In this document: piece by piece, positions 35,944 to 45,941 of the stretch
How positions within the stretch are numbered: the first letter of the stretch is position 1
Layout of the letters: every line of letters begins with the position of its first letter
Assembly (NCBI GenBank): GCA_017848965.1
Contig: JAFIHA010000059.1
Coordinates: forward strand, 1-64,000
Direction: 5' to 3'
DNA length: 64,000 bases
Source: Dechloromonas aromatica (nom. nud.)
Lineage (GTDB): Bacteria > Pseudomonadota > Gammaproteobacteria > Burkholderiales > Rhodocyclaceae
Position numbers and translations under genes: made by a program
The notes under the pieces: model-generated
What the model saw: the letters and a program-made list of their open reading frames with translations, nothing else
Databases searched by the model: none
Told to the model about the DNA's origin: nothing

Positions 35944-38087
35944 TGCGTGCCTTGCTGCGTCCTTTCCTGCGGCTGCTGGTCGGCCTGCTGTTTCGCGTCG
36001 ATGTGCGCTTCCGGCAGTCCGATTTCTCGCAGCGCAAGCTGTTGATCGTCGCCAACCACGAGTCCTTCCTCGATGGCCTGCTGCTTGGCCTCTACCTGCC
36101 GCTCGATCCGGTTTTCGTCGTGCATACCGGCGTCGCCAACAATTTCTGGTTCCGTCTGTTGCTGTCGCAGGTCGATTATCTGGCGGTCGATCCGACCAGC
36201 CCGATGGCGATGAAAAAGGTGATCCGGTTGATCGAATCCGGGCGGCCAGTGGTCATCTTCCCGGAAGGGCGGATCACCCGCACCGGTTCGCTGATGAGGG
36301 TCTACGACGGCCCCGCCTTCGTTGCCGCCAAGACCGGCGCGACGGTGATCCCGGTGCGCGTCGATGGCGCGTCGCGCTCCTATTTCTCGCGCCTGTCGGG
36401 CAGTTACCCGAAGGTGGTGTTCCCGAAGATTCGCCTGACCGTGCTGCCGGAAGCGCATTTCCCGATGCCCGAGGCGCCTACCGCCAAGCAGCGTCGGCGC
36501 AAGGCGGGCGAGCAGATGCGCAAGCTGATGCAGGAGATGATCTTCGCTTCGCGCCCGACCCAGACGCTGTACGGCGCGCTGTGCGACGCGGCCCGGGTGT
36601 ACGGGCGCGGCCGGCGCCTGCTGGAGGATGTGAAGCAGATCGAGTATTCGTACAACGACCTGTTGAAGATGGCGCTGATCCTCGGCCGGCAGATCGAGCG
36701 CGTGTCGCGGCCGGGCGAGAAGGTCGGCCTGCTGCTGCCCAACCTGGTGCCGACCATCGGCCTGATCTTCGGCCTCACCGCCCGGAAGCGCGTGCCGGCG
36801 ATGCTCAACTACACCGCCGGTACCGACGCCATGCAGGCCGCCTGCACCGCCGCCGAGGTGAAGACGGTGGTCACTTCGCGCGCTTTCGTCGAGCAGGCCA
36901 AGCTCGGCGACAAGCTGGCCGGGCTGCAGGGCGTCGAATTGCTCTATCTTGAGGACATCCGCGAACGCATCGGCCTCGCCGACAAGCTTTGGCTGGTGCT
37001 GTGGGCGATCCGCTTCCCGCACGCCTTCGAACTGCACGCTTCACCGGAGGACGCGGCGGTGGTGTTGTTCACCTCCGGTTCCGAGGGCAAGCCGAAGGGC
37101 GTCGTGCTGCCGCACCGGGCGATCCTCGCCAACATCGCGCAGATTCGCGCGGTGATCGACTTCTCGGTCGACGACAAGGTGCTGAACGCGCTGCCCATCT
37201 TCCACAGCTTCGGCCTCACCGCCGGCGCGCTGCTGCCGGTGCTGACCGGCGCCAACCTCTTTCTCTACCCGTCGCCGCTGCATTACCGGGTGATTCCGGA
37301 AGTCGCCTACGACCGCAATTGCACCGTGCTCTTCGGTACCTCGACCTTCCTCGGCAATTACGCCAAGTTCGCCCATCCCTACGATTTCTATCGCCTGCGC
37401 TATGTCGTTGCCGGCGCCGAGAAGCTCTCCGAAGCGGTGCGCAGCCAGTGGTTCGAAAAGTTCGGCGTGCGCATCTTCGAAGGTTACGGCGCCACCGAAA
37501 CCGCGCCGGTGCTGGCGGTCAACACGCCGATGGCCTACCGGACCGGTACCGTCGGCAACCTGCTGCCGGGCATCGAGCACAAGCTGGTGCCGGTGCCGGG
37601 CATCGCCAACGGCGGCATCCTGCACGTGCGCGGCCCCAATGTCATGGCCGGCTACCTCAAGGCCGAACAGCCCGGCGTGCTGCAAGCGCCGACTTCGGAA
37701 GCCGGCGACGGCTGGTACGAAACCGGCGACGTGGTCGACATCGACGACGAGGGCTTCGTCAGGATCGTCGGCCGGGTCAAGCGCTTTGCCAAGATCGCCG
37801 GCGAGATGGTCAGCCTGGAAGTGGTCGAGAAGCTCGCCGTCGCCACCGCGCCGGACAAGCCGCATGCCGTGTCGAGCCAGCCCGACGAAAGCAAGGGCGA
37901 GGCGCTGGTGCTGTTTACCACCGACCCGGCGCTGAGCCGCGACATGCTGGCCAGCAAGGCGCGCGAACTCGGGCTGCCGGAACTGGCGGTGCCGAGGAAG
38001 ATCCTGGTGGTCGAGGCGCTGCCGCTGCTCGGCACCGGCAAGATCGATTACGTGACCTTGAAACAGATGGCGGAGGCGGCATGCTGA
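35943..38087 (+). CDS. aas: Bifunctional acyl-ACP synthetase / 2-acylglycerophospholipid acyltransferase (Aas-like)
   Basis: The 714-residue protein joins an N-terminal PlsC acyltransferase (NHESFLD with His39-x4-Asp44; FPEGRIT near 115) to an AMP-binding acyl-activating domain (AAVVLFTSGSEGKPKGVVLP near 370-390; ETGDVVDIDDEGFVRIVGR). Aas of E. coli (719 residues) reacylates lysophospholipids at the inner membrane using acyl-ACP made by its own synthetase. The length and domain order agree. It is coupled to arsR and overlaps the next gene by seven bases. The LplT partner is encoded three genes downstream. Confidence 0.93.
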   Translation: MRALLRPFLRLLVGLLFRVDVRFRQSDFSQRKLLIVANHESFLDGLLLGLYLPLDPVFVVHTGVANNFWFRLLLSQVDYLAVDPTSPMAMKKVIRLIESGRPVVIFPEGRITRTGSLMRVYDGPAFVAAKTGATVIPVRVDGASRSYFSRLSGSYPKVVFPKIRLTVLPEAHFPMPEAPTAKQRRRKAGEQMRKLMQEMIFASRPTQTLYGALCDAARVYGRGRRLLEDVKQIEYSYNDLLKMALILGRQIERVSRPGEKVGLLLPNLVPTIGLIFGLTARKRVPAMLNYTAGTDAMQAACTAAEVKTVVTSRAFVEQAKLGDKLAGLQGVELLYLEDIRERIGLADKLWLVLWAIRFPHAFELHASPEDAAVVLFTSGSEGKPKGVVLPHRAILANIAQIRAVIDFSVDDKVLNALPIFHSFGLTAGALLPVLTGANLFLYPSPLHYRVIPEVAYDRNCTVLFGTSTFLGNYAKFAHPYDFYRLRYVVAGAEKLSEAVRSQWFEKFGVRIFEGYGATETAPVLAVNTPMAYRTGTVGNLLPGIEHKLVPVPGIANGGILHVRGPNVMAGYLKAEQPGVLQAPTSEAGDGWYETGDVVDIDDEGFVRIVGRVKRFAKIAGEMVSLEVVEKLAVATAPDKPHAVSSQPDESKGEALVLFTTDPALSRDMLASKARELGLPELAVPRKILVVEALPLLGTGKIDYVTLKQMAEAAC

Positions 38088-38812
38088 AGCAGCACTGGCG
38101 AGGACGGGCCTGCGCGCTGGGTGCTCTGCTGTCGCTCGCCGTCGGCACATTACCAGCGGTGGAGCCGGATAAGCTGCAACGGCTCGGTACATGGATGGCG
38201 CATTACTACGAGCATCCCGAGCCGGAGGTGTTGGCCGGCTGGATGCGCGAAATCTCGGCCAGCGGCAGTCTGGAAAAGACGTCGGCACGCTACCCGGTGA
38301 TGATCTTCGTGTCGGAGTTGGCCCGCCAGAATCCAGACCGGGTCGGTGGTTGGTGCGATGGTTTGGCGGGCCTGCCGACGGCGCACCGGGCAGCTTTCGC
38401 GTGGTCGTTCAGGAATGCCGGGGCGCCCGGAAGCGAGCGCTGTCTGAAGGATTTGCCGGCCGATGCCGAGGCCGCGCTGCGCGATCTCAAGGTTTTTTCA
38501 CCGCTGCAGCGGGCGCCTGTCACACCGGGGGATCTCGACCTGTTGTGGGCGGTTTTCGTGGCCAGCGGTGACGAACGGCCGGTACACATGATCGTCGATG
38601 TCCTGTCCCGGCCGCTGCCCGAGCGCGGTGCGGCGGGTAGCGTCGAGGCTTTGTTGCTGAACGGCGCGGCGAAGTGGTCGCTTGCTTCCAATGCCCGCCA
38701 GCACGCACGGGTCAGGCAGATTCTTGAACAACGCCAGGGTGAGGCGAGCGGTTCCTTGCGGCAGGCACTCGATGAACTGCTGGCGAAGCTGGCGGCGGGA
38801 GAAACTTCATGA
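38081..38812 (+). CDS. Unknown secreted protein within the aas operon
   Basis: This 243-residue protein has an N-terminal signal-like segment (ACALGALLSLAVGTLPAVEP, about 10-29) followed by a helical domain without recognised motifs. Two cysteines in the mature part (GGWCDGLAGL and SERCLKDLP) could form a disulfide. I do not recognise the family. It overlaps aas by seven bases and the amidohydrolase gene by four, so its synthesis is tied to theirs, pointing to an envelope role in the same process. Confidence 0.7.
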   Translation: MLKQHWRGRACALGALLSLAVGTLPAVEPDKLQRLGTWMAHYYEHPEPEVLAGWMREISASGSLEKTSARYPVMIFVSELARQNPDRVGGWCDGLAGLPTAHRAAFAWSFRNAGAPGSERCLKDLPADAEAALRDLKVFSPLQRAPVTPGDLDLLWAVFVASGDERPVHMIVDVLSRPLPERGAAGSVEALLLNGAAKWSLASNARQHARVRQILEQRQGEASGSLRQALDELLAKLAAGETS

Positions 38813-40029
38813 ATCGTCGTCACTTTCTTGGCTGGCTGGCCGGGGGCGGTGCTCTGGCCGCCGCTGGTGCCAGCCTGGCCAAACCGGTGGTGGTCAATCC
38901 CTGTCGCGCCGCGATTCCCGTCCGCCTGCTCGACAGCCCCTGGCTGCAGCAGGCCTGGGCCGGCATCGATCCGGCCGGGTTGTGGGACTGCCACGTCCAT
39001 CTCGCCGGGTTGGGCGACGGCGGCAGCGGCATTGAGGTCGGGCCGCAGTTGTCGTCGCCTTTGCACCCGCTGCACTACGCGCAGCGCCTGTTCTACATGA
39101 ACGCCGGTTGCGCCCACGATGCGCCGGGTGCCGTCGATGCCGCCTACACGGCGCGCCTGCTCAACCTGTGCGAGGCGATGCCGGAAGGCTTCAAGGTCAT
39201 GCTCTTCGCCTTCGAGCGTTTCCACGATACGGCCGGCCAGGCACACCCGGAACATTCGGCCTTCTACGTGCCGAACGCCTGGGCGGCGAAGTTGGCGCGC
39301 GAGTTCCCGGCGCGCTTCGAGTGGGTGGCGTCGCTGCATCCCTACCATGCGACGGCGGTCGACGACCTGCGCCAGGCCATTGCCGGCGGCGCCCGCGCTG
39401 TCAAGTGGCTGCCGGCGGCGCAGGGCATGGACCCGGCGGACGCGAAGTGCGATCCCTTCTACCGCGTACTGGCCGAGTCCGGCACGCCGCTGATCGTCCA
39501 TTGCGGCGAGGAGCAGGCGGTGCGGGGCAGCGACACGCAGGCCTTCGGCAACCCGCTGCGCCTGCGCCGGGCGCTCGACATTGGCGTCAAGGTCGTGGTT
39601 GCCCACTGCGCGACGATGGGCAGCGACCTCGACGACGACGGTAGCGTGCGCCCCAGTTTCGACCTCTTCCTCAAGGCGATGGCCGAGCCGCGCGCCAAGG
39701 ACTTGCTGTACGGCGACATCTCGGCGATCGCGCTGCGCAACCGCCAGCCGGCGGTGATCCGTACCCTGCTCGAACGCGGCGATCTGCACGAGCGTCTGCT
39801 ACACGGTTCCGACTACCCGCTGCCCGGCATCCTGCCGCTGATTTCGGCGGCGACGCTGGCCCGCGCCGGACTGCTGCCGCAGGCCGCGGTCGCCGACCTC
39901 GACGCGCTGCGCGAGCACAATCCGCTACTCTTCGATTTCGTCCTCAAGCGCCTGCTCAACTGGCAGGGACATTCCTTTTCGCCGGCGGTGTTCAATACCC
40001 GCCGCATCTTTTCGGGCCAGCCTTCATGA
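38809..40029 (+). CDS. Tat-exported amidohydrolase-family protein
   Basis: The 406-residue protein begins MNRRHFLGWLAGGGALAAAG, a twin-arginine signal. The body is a metal-dependent TIM-barrel hydrolase: DCHVHLAG (His62, His64), LIVHCGEEQAV, KVVVAHCATMG and LLHGSDYPLPG supply ligands in order. The family (amidohydrolase 2) covers hydrolases and decarboxylases; the substrate is unknown. A periplasmic enzyme between lipid-repair genes is unusual. It overlaps both neighbours by four bases (ATGA). Confidence 0.85.
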   Translation: MNRRHFLGWLAGGGALAAAGASLAKPVVVNPCRAAIPVRLLDSPWLQQAWAGIDPAGLWDCHVHLAGLGDGGSGIEVGPQLSSPLHPLHYAQRLFYMNAGCAHDAPGAVDAAYTARLLNLCEAMPEGFKVMLFAFERFHDTAGQAHPEHSAFYVPNAWAAKLAREFPARFEWVASLHPYHATAVDDLRQAIAGGARAVKWLPAAQGMDPADAKCDPFYRVLAESGTPLIVHCGEEQAVRGSDTQAFGNPLRLRRALDIGVKVVVAHCATMGSDLDDDGSVRPSFDLFLKAMAEPRAKDLLYGDISAIALRNRQPAVIRTLLERGDLHERLLHGSDYPLPGILPLISAATLARAGLLPQAAVADLDALREHNPLLFDFVLKRLLNWQGHSFSPAVFNTRRIFSGQPS

Positions 40030-41906
40030 GCGGACAATTCGGACTCCTCAAGGAAAAACGTTTCGGGCCGCTGTTCGGCACCCAGTTCCTCGGTGCCTTC
40101 AACGACAACCTGTACAAGAACGCACTGGTCGTGCTGCTGACCTTCCAGGCGGCGCAATGGACGACGATCGCACCGGAACTGCTGGGCAACCTGGCGGCCG
40201 GCATCTTCATCCTGCCTTTCTTCCTCTTTTCGGCGACCGCCGGGCAACTCGCCGACAAGTACGACAAGGCGACGCTGGCGCGTTTTTCCAAGCTGCTGGA
40301 AATCCTCATCATGGGCATCGCCGCCGTCGGTTTCGCGCTGCACAGCCTGGCCTGGCTGCTTGCCGCGCTGTTCCTGCTCGGCCTGCAATCGACGCAGTTC
40401 GGGCCGGTCAAATACGCGATCCTGCCGCAGCACCTGCACGAAGACGAGCTGGTCGGCGGCAACGCGCTGATCGAGGCCGGTACTTTCGTCTCGATCCTGA
40501 TCGGCACCCTGGCCGGTGGCCTGCTCGCCGGCAGCGTCGCCCAGCCGATGTGGATCGCCGTCGGCGGGCTGGCGGTTGCCGTGCTCGGTTACCTCTACAG
40601 CCGCGGCATCCCGAAGGCGCCGCCGCCGGCGCCGGAACTGCGGATCAACTGGAACCCGCTGAGCGAAACCTGGCGCAGCATCAACTTCGCCCGCGGCAAC
40701 CGCAGCGTCTTCCTCTCCATCCTCGGTGCGTCCTGGTTCTGGCTGTACGGCGCGATGTTCCTTGCCCAGTTCCCGGCCTACACGAAGAACGTGCTGGGCG
40801 GCGGCGAAACCATGGTGACGCTGCTGCTCGCCATCTTCACCGTCGGCATCGGCGTCGGCTCGCTGCTTTGCGAGCGGATGTCCGGCAAGCATGTCGAGAT
40901 CGGCCTGGTGCCTTTCGGCTCGATCGGCCTGACGCTGTTCGGCATCGACCTCTACTTCGCGTCGCCGGTTGGCCTGGTCGGCACCACGGCACACGAGCTG
41001 ACCGCCTTGCTCAGTCTGCCGGCGGTCTGGCGGGTGCTGTTCGACCTCCTGATGTTGGGCATGTTCGGCGGCTTCTTCATCGTCCCGCTCTACGCGCTGG
41101 TGCAGTCGCGCAGCGAGCCGGCGCATCGCGCCCGGATCATCGCCGCCAACAACATTCTCAACGCGCTGTTCATGGTCGTCGGCGCGCTCGGTGCGGCGGC
41201 GGCGCTCGGCGCCGGGCTGTCGATTCCGGCGCTGTTCGGCATCGCGGCGCTGCTCAACGCGGCGGTGGCGGTGTACATCTACGGGCTGGTGCCGGAGTTC
41301 CTGCTTCGCTTCGTCGCCTGGCTGCTGGTCAAGGCGGTGTACCGGTTGCGCAGCGAGGGCGTCGAGCACATTCCGCTGGACGGGCCGGCGCTGCTCGTCG
41401 CCAACCACGTCAGCTTCGCCGACGCGGTGATCCTGATGGGGGCGTCGCCACGGCCGATCCGCTTCGTCATGGATCACCGCATCTTCCGCACGCCGCTGCT
41501 CGGCTTCGTCTTCCGTCATTGCGGGGCAATTCCGATTGCTTCGGCCAAGGAAGATCCGGCGCTGATGGAGAAGGCTTTCGCCGAGGTCGCGGCGGCGCTC
41601 GCCGACGGCCAGCTGGTCGGCATCTTCCCGGAAGGCAACATCACCGCCGACGGCGAGCTGCAGCCTTTCCGGCCGGGCGTTGCCCGCATCCTCGCCGCCA
41701 GCCCGGTGCCGGTGGTGCCGATGGCGCTGTCCGGGCTGTGGGGCAGCTTCTTCTCGCGCATCGACGGGGTGGCGATGAAGACGCCATTCCGGCGCGGCAT
41801 GTTCTCGGCCATCGGGCTCAAGGTCGGAGAGCCGCTGGCGCCCGCGGCGGCGACGCCGGAGCGACTGTTCGAAAGCGTGCTGGCGCTCCGGGGCGAGCGC
41901 CGCTGA
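40026..41906 (+). CDS. LplT-like lysophospholipid transporter fused to a PlsC acyltransferase
   Basis: The 626-residue protein has an MFS domain (about 1-415) with the LplT-type start GTQFLGAFNDNLYKNALVVL and a C-terminal PlsC acyltransferase (about 430-600) with NHVSFADA (His461-x4-Asp466) and FPEGNITADG. LplT flips lysophosphatidylethanolamine inward for Aas. Fusions of transporter, PlsC and ligase exist in other bacteria; here the ligase is in a separate protein that has its own PlsC domain, so the operon carries two acyltransferases. Confidence 0.9.
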   Translation: MSGQFGLLKEKRFGPLFGTQFLGAFNDNLYKNALVVLLTFQAAQWTTIAPELLGNLAAGIFILPFFLFSATAGQLADKYDKATLARFSKLLEILIMGIAAVGFALHSLAWLLAALFLLGLQSTQFGPVKYAILPQHLHEDELVGGNALIEAGTFVSILIGTLAGGLLAGSVAQPMWIAVGGLAVAVLGYLYSRGIPKAPPPAPELRINWNPLSETWRSINFARGNRSVFLSILGASWFWLYGAMFLAQFPAYTKNVLGGGETMVTLLLAIFTVGIGVGSLLCERMSGKHVEIGLVPFGSIGLTLFGIDLYFASPVGLVGTTAHELTALLSLPAVWRVLFDLLMLGMFGGFFIVPLYALVQSRSEPAHRARIIAANNILNALFMVVGALGAAAALGAGLSIPALFGIAALLNAAVAVYIYGLVPEFLLRFVAWLLVKAVYRLRSEGVEHIPLDGPALLVANHVSFADAVILMGASPRPIRFVMDHRIFRTPLLGFVFRHCGAIPIASAKEDPALMEKAFAEVAAALADGQLVGIFPEGNITADGELQPFRPGVARILAASPVPVVPMALSGLWGSFFSRIDGVAMKTPFRRGMFSAIGLKVGEPLAPAAATPERLFESVLALRGERR

Positions 41907-41945
41907 GCGGTTAGAATAGGCGCTTTTCATGTCGTGGATTTGAAG

Positions 41946-42704
41946 ATGAGCCTTTCTTCGTCGATTCCCGCCGATTCCCTGGCGGGATTGGCCGATGCCG
42001 ATCTGCAGCGCCAGGCGGCGCGCATGGCGCAGGATGTCTTTGCCGGCGTTTTCCGGCAGGCGGTGAGTGCCGACGACGCCGACGACACGGCGCGTCTCGC
42101 CGATCTCGGCAGCCGCTGCAGCAACTGGTGCCGGGCCGCCGGCAGCGATGACGGGCGCGCCTTGCGCCTGGCCCTGCTGATCAGCGGCCTCGACCAGTGG
42201 GGCCTGGCCTACAGCCAGGCTTTCCAGCTGACGGCGATCCCGGCGCTGACGGCCCTGGTCGGCGCCCTGCGCAGCGCGCTCGACGCCCAGGCCGACGCCC
42301 GTTTCCAGCGCTTTTTCGCGCAACTCGACGGCGACGAGGCGGCGGCGATCGACTTCAAGATCGAACTGCGGCGCGCCATCCACCTTGCCCTGTGGCACGC
42401 CATGGCCGCCTGCGAGACGGCCGAACAGGCGGAGAACATCGTCCGCCCGCTGGGCGGCCTGATGCTGGCGCTCGACCAGCGCATGCCGGAACTCGGCTGG
42501 CGCCTGCTGGCCGATGCACTGGCCAGCATCCAGATCCGTCTGCTGCAGGACAATTCTGCGTCGACGGTAGCGCAGGAAGCGACCCAGACCCTGTTTGCCG
42601 CGCTGCGCCAGGCGCTGCCGGGCGAGCGTTACCAGGCCATCCTGGCGCATTCCGGGAAGGCGGTGATTGCCTGGCAGCGCGCGCAGCGGCCGGTTGTGCA
42701 CTGA
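41946..42704 (+). CDS. Hypothetical helical protein upstream of ubiA
   Basis: This 252-residue protein is Ala/Leu/Gln-rich and predicted almost wholly helical ([40 protein letters not shown]). No signal peptide, membrane helix or recognised motif. A TAGAAT at 41912-41917 could be the -10. The start at 41946 is preferred to a GTG at 41934 because it follows a purine-rich stretch. It is 10 bases from ubiA and probably co-transcribed, but a function in ubiquinone synthesis is not established. Confidence 0.65.
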   Translation: MSLSSSIPADSLAGLADADLQRQAARMAQDVFAGVFRQAVSADDADDTARLADLGSRCSNWCRAAGSDDGRALRLALLISGLDQWGLAYSQAFQLTAIPALTALVGALRSALDAQADARFQRFFAQLDGDEAAAIDFKIELRRAIHLALWHAMAACETAEQAENIVRPLGGLMLALDQRMPELGWRLLADALASIQIRLLQDNSASTVAQEATQTLFAALRQALPGERYQAILAHSGKAVIAWQRAQRPVVH

Positions 42705-42714
42705 GGGGGCGGCG

Positions 42715-43587
42715 ATGAACTGGCAGGCCTGGCGCGAGCGGCTCGACCTCTACGAAAAGCTGATGCGGCTGGACAAGCCGATCGGCACCCTGCTGCTGCT
42801 CTGGCCGACGTTCTGGGCGTTGTGGCTGTCCGCCGACGGCCGGCCGGACTGGATCGTCGTCTGGGTCTTCGCCCTCGGCACCTTGCTGATGCGTTCCGCC
42901 GGCTGCGTCATCAACGATTACGCCGACCGCGATTTCGACAAGCACGTCGAGCGCACCCGCGAGCGGCCGCTGACCGCCGGCCGGGTCAGCACGCGCGAAG
43001 CGCTGGCGCTGTTCGGCGCGCTCTGCCTGGCCAGTCTGGCGCTGGTCGTCGCGCTCGACCGGCCACTGGTCGTCTGGCTGTCGATCCCCGCCGTCTTCCT
43101 CGCCGCCAGCTATCCCTTCACCAAGCGCTTCTTCGCCATTCCGCAGGCCTATCTCGGCATCGCCTTCGGTTTCGGCATCCCGATGGGCTACGCCGCGCAA
43201 CTCGCGACGGTGCCGGCGGAAGCCTGGTGGATGCTGCTCGCCAACATCTTCTGGGCGGTCGCCTACGACACCGAATACGCGATGGTCGATCGCAACGACG
43301 ACCTGAAGATCGGCATCAAGACCTCGGCGATCACCTTCGGTCGTTTCGACGTTGCCGCCGTCATGGCCTGCTACGCGGTGACCCTGGGCATCCTTGCCGC
43401 GATCGGCGCGCAGCGCGGTCTGGCCTGGCCGTATTACTTGGGGCTGGCGCTGGCCGCAGGTATGATGCTCAGGCATTTCTTCTGGATCCGCGGTCGGGAG
43501 CGAATGCCCTGTTTCCGGGCTTTTCTCGACAACAACCGGGTGGGGGCCGCGATCTTCGCGGGGCTGGTCGCCAGTTACTGGGTATGA
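42715..43587 (+). CDS. ubiA: 4-hydroxybenzoate octaprenyltransferase
   Basis: This 290-residue membrane prenyltransferase joins a polyprenyl chain to 4-hydroxybenzoate in ubiquinone synthesis. Both Asp-rich motifs are present: [20 protein letters not shown] and [19 protein letters not shown]. About eight to nine membrane segments are visible. The start at 42715 follows GAGGGGG. ubiD, the next enzyme but one in the pathway, lies two genes downstream. Confidence 0.96.
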   Translation: MNWQAWRERLDLYEKLMRLDKPIGTLLLLWPTFWALWLSADGRPDWIVVWVFALGTLLMRSAGCVINDYADRDFDKHVERTRERPLTAGRVSTREALALFGALCLASLALVVALDRPLVVWLSIPAVFLAASYPFTKRFFAIPQAYLGIAFGFGIPMGYAAQLATVPAEAWWMLLANIFWAVAYDTEYAMVDRNDDLKIGIKTSAITFGRFDVAAVMACYAVTLGILAAIGAQRGLAWPYYLGLALAAGMMLRHFFWIRGRERMPCFRAFLDNNRVGAAIFAGLVASYWV

Positions 43588-43595
43588 GGTAAGGC

Positions 43596-44444
43596 ATGGC
43601 AGTGAGTGAGGGGAATTTTGCCCGGGTCGGGCTGGGCGACATCGTCGTCGGCCAGCCTTTGCGCTGGAATCTCTACAACGAGGCCCGCGAGCAGATTCGC
43701 CGTCAGGGCGAGATTTTCGATTCCCTGGAGGCGATCGACGCCCTGGTTTCCCCCGGCGTCTACCGCTTGCTGTCGAGCGCCGAGAAGCAGTCGCGCGATG
43801 TCGCCTTCGACACCTCGCGCATCCGCGTCGGCGACGCGATCCAGCTCGAAGTTTCGCCGGAGCAGCCGCGCTACGTCGTCTTCCTGATCGGCTACCAGAA
43901 GAACAAGGGGATCATCGTCACCCCGCCGGAAAGCGCCGGCGGCCTGATGATGCTGCGCGACGGCCAGTCCTTCGTCGGCCGCTTCTTCTCCGGTCAGCGC
44001 GCCTTCGCCTTTTCGACGACGCTGGTCAGGCAGACCTCGGTGCCGTTCCCGCACATGCACCTGGCTTACCCGCGCGACCTGCGCGTCCAGGAAGTGCGCA
44101 AGAGCCCGCGCATCGACGTGCAGATGATCGCCGCCATCGAGTTCGTCGACCGCGAGGCGCCGCAGGCTTCGGGCAAGATCTGCAACCTCAGCGCCACCGG
44201 CGCGGCGTTGCGCACCAAGCACCGGCTGGCGCCGATCGGCGAGAAGGTCCGCCTCAAGTTCAAGCTCGCCATCCAGGGGCTGGAAACCTATCTCTCGGTG
44301 CTCTGCGAGGTCCGCTCGCTGGCCGACAACCGCGACGATCCGGCGATGCCGGTGCTGTGGGGGCTGAGTTTCGTCGAAACCGACAGCCACGCCCATTTCG
44401 CGCTGTCGGCCTATGTTTACGGCATGCTGCTCGGCGAAGTCTGA
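43596..44444 (+). CDS. PilZ-domain protein with YcgR-like N-terminus
   Basis: The 282-residue protein resembles flagellar brake proteins: an N-terminal YcgR-like beta-domain (VGDAIQLEVSPEQPRYVVFL) and a C-terminal PilZ domain with the c-di-GMP motif RKSPRIDV and NLSATGAALR. Both parts of the binding motif (RxxxR and the N/DxSxxG block) are present. It would link c-di-GMP to motility, and a GGDEF protein with an inhibitory site lies at 53232. It lies between ubiA and ubiD, with which it may only share a transcript. Confidence 0.88.
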   Translation: MAVSEGNFARVGLGDIVVGQPLRWNLYNEAREQIRRQGEIFDSLEAIDALVSPGVYRLLSSAEKQSRDVAFDTSRIRVGDAIQLEVSPEQPRYVVFLIGYQKNKGIIVTPPESAGGLMMLRDGQSFVGRFFSGQRAFAFSTTLVRQTSVPFPHMHLAYPRDLRVQEVRKSPRIDVQMIAAIEFVDREAPQASGKICNLSATGAALRTKHRLAPIGEKVRLKFKLAIQGLETYLSVLCEVRSLADNRDDPAMPVLWGLSFVETDSHAHFALSAYVYGMLLGEV

Positions 44445-44465
44445 GCGCCGAGTGACGGAGTTTTC

Positions 44466-45941
44466 TTGAAATACCACGACTTGCGCGACTTCCTGTCGCA
44501 ACTGGAAAAGACCGGCGAACTGAAGCGTATCGCCGTGCCGGTCGACACCCACCTGGAAATGACTGAGATCGGCGACCGCGTGCTGCGCGCTGGCGGTCCG
44601 GCGCTGCTTTTCGAAAAAGCGACGACCGGTGGCCGCCAGCACGAGATGCCAGTGCTCACTAACCTGTTCGGCACGCCGCGCCGGGTGGCGCTGGGCATGG
44701 GCGAGGAGTCGGTGCAGGCGCTGCGCGAGGTCGGCAAGCTGCTCGCCTACCTGAAGGAGCCGGAACCGCCGAAAGGCCTGAAGGACGCTTGGGACAAACT
44801 GCCGGTGCTCAAGCAAGTGCTCAACATGGCGCCCAAGAAGATCAGCAACGCGCCTTGCCAGGAAGTCGTATGGGAGGGCAAGGATGTCGATTTGTCGCGT
44901 CTGCCGATTCAGCACTGCTGGCCGGGCGACGTCGCGCCGCTGATCACCTGGGGCCTGGTCGTCACCAAGGGGCCGCACAAGAACCGCCAGAACCTCGGCA
45001 TCTATCGCCAGCAGGTGCTCGGGCCGAACAAGGTGATCATGCGCTGGCTGGCGCATCGCGGCGGCGCGCTCGACTTCCGCGACCACCAGCAGGCCAACCC
45101 GGGCCAGCCTTTCCCGCTGGCGGTGGTGCTCGGCTGCGATCCGGCGACCATCCTTGGCGCGGTGACGCCGGTGCCGGACAGCCTTTCCGAATACCAGTTC
45201 GCCGGCCTGCTGCGCGGTGGCAAGACCGAGCTGACGCAGTGTCTGGGCTCCGGTTTGCAAGTGCCCGCTTCCGCCGAGATCGTTCTGGAAGGCTATATCC
45301 AGCCCGGCGAGAAGGCGCTCGAAGGACCTTACGGCGACCACACCGGCTACTACAACGAGCAGGCGGAATTCCCGGTGTTCACCATCGACCGCATCACCAT
45401 GCGCCGGAGCCCGATCTACCACAGCACCTATACCGGCAAGCCGCCCGACGAACCGGCGGTGTTGGGCGTGGCACTCAATGAAGTCTTCGTGCCGCTGTTG
45501 CAGAAGCAGTACCCGGAGATCGTCGATTTCTACCTGCCGCCGGAGGGCTGTTCGTACCGGATGGCCATCGTCAGCATCAGGAAGGCTTACCCCGGCCACG
45601 CCAAGCGCATCATGTTCGGCATCTGGAGCTTCCTGCGCCAGTTCATGTACACCAAGACGATCGTCGTGGTGGACGACGACATCGACATCCGCGACTGGAA
45701 GGAAGTGATCTGGGCGATGACCACGCGCTTCGACGCGGTGCGCGATACGACCCTGGTCGACAACACGCCGATCGACTATCTCGATTTCGCCAGCCCGGTC
45801 GCCGGTCTCGGCTCGAAGATGGGGATCGACGCGACCAACAAGTGGCCGGGCGAAACCAATCGCGAGTGGGGGCGGCCGATCGTCATGGACACCGACGTCA
45901 AGCAACGCATCGACAACCTCTGGGGGAGCCTCGGCCTATGA
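44466..45941 (+). CDS. ubiD: 3-octaprenyl-4-hydroxybenzoate decarboxylase UbiD
   Basis: The 491-residue prenylated-FMN-dependent enzyme removes the carboxyl group from the UbiA product. It begins at a TTG with [20 protein letters not shown], which is the family N-terminus; ACGGAG lies upstream. Conserved parts include [36 protein letters not shown] and [20 protein letters not shown]. The UbiX partner that makes prenyl-FMN is not in the window. Confidence 0.95.
   Translation: MKYHDLRDFLSQLEKTGELKRIAVPVDTHLEMTEIGDRVLRAGGPALLFEKATTGGRQHEMPVLTNLFGTPRRVALGMGEESVQALREVGKLLAYLKEPEPPKGLKDAWDKLPVLKQVLNMAPKKISNAPCQEVVWEGKDVDLSRLPIQHCWPGDVAPLITWGLVVTKGPHKNRQNLGIYRQQVLGPNKVIMRWLAHRGGALDFRDHQQANPGQPFPLAVVLGCDPATILGAVTPVPDSLSEYQFAGLLRGGKTELTQCLGSGLQVPASAEIVLEGYIQPGEKALEGPYGDHTGYYNEQAEFPVFTIDRITMRRSPIYHSTYTGKPPDEPAVLGVALNEVFVPLLQKQYPEIVDFYLPPEGCSYRMAIVSIRKAYPGHAKRIMFGIWSFLRQFMYTKTIVVVDDDIDIRDWKEVIWAMTTRFDAVRDTTLVDNTPIDYLDFASPVAGLGSKMGIDATNKWPGETNREWGRPIVMDTDVKQRIDNLWGSLGL

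Noticed and set aside
39813..42701. 962-codon open frame on the minus strand
   Set aside because: It runs antisense to the amidohydrolase, the LplT-PlsC fusion and the next gene; Arg/Gln/His-rich low-complexity composition typical of antisense frames in GC-rich DNA.
43575..45905. 776-codon open frame opposite the PilZ and ubiD genes
   Set aside because: Same antisense artefact; the + strand proteins are clearly recognisable families.
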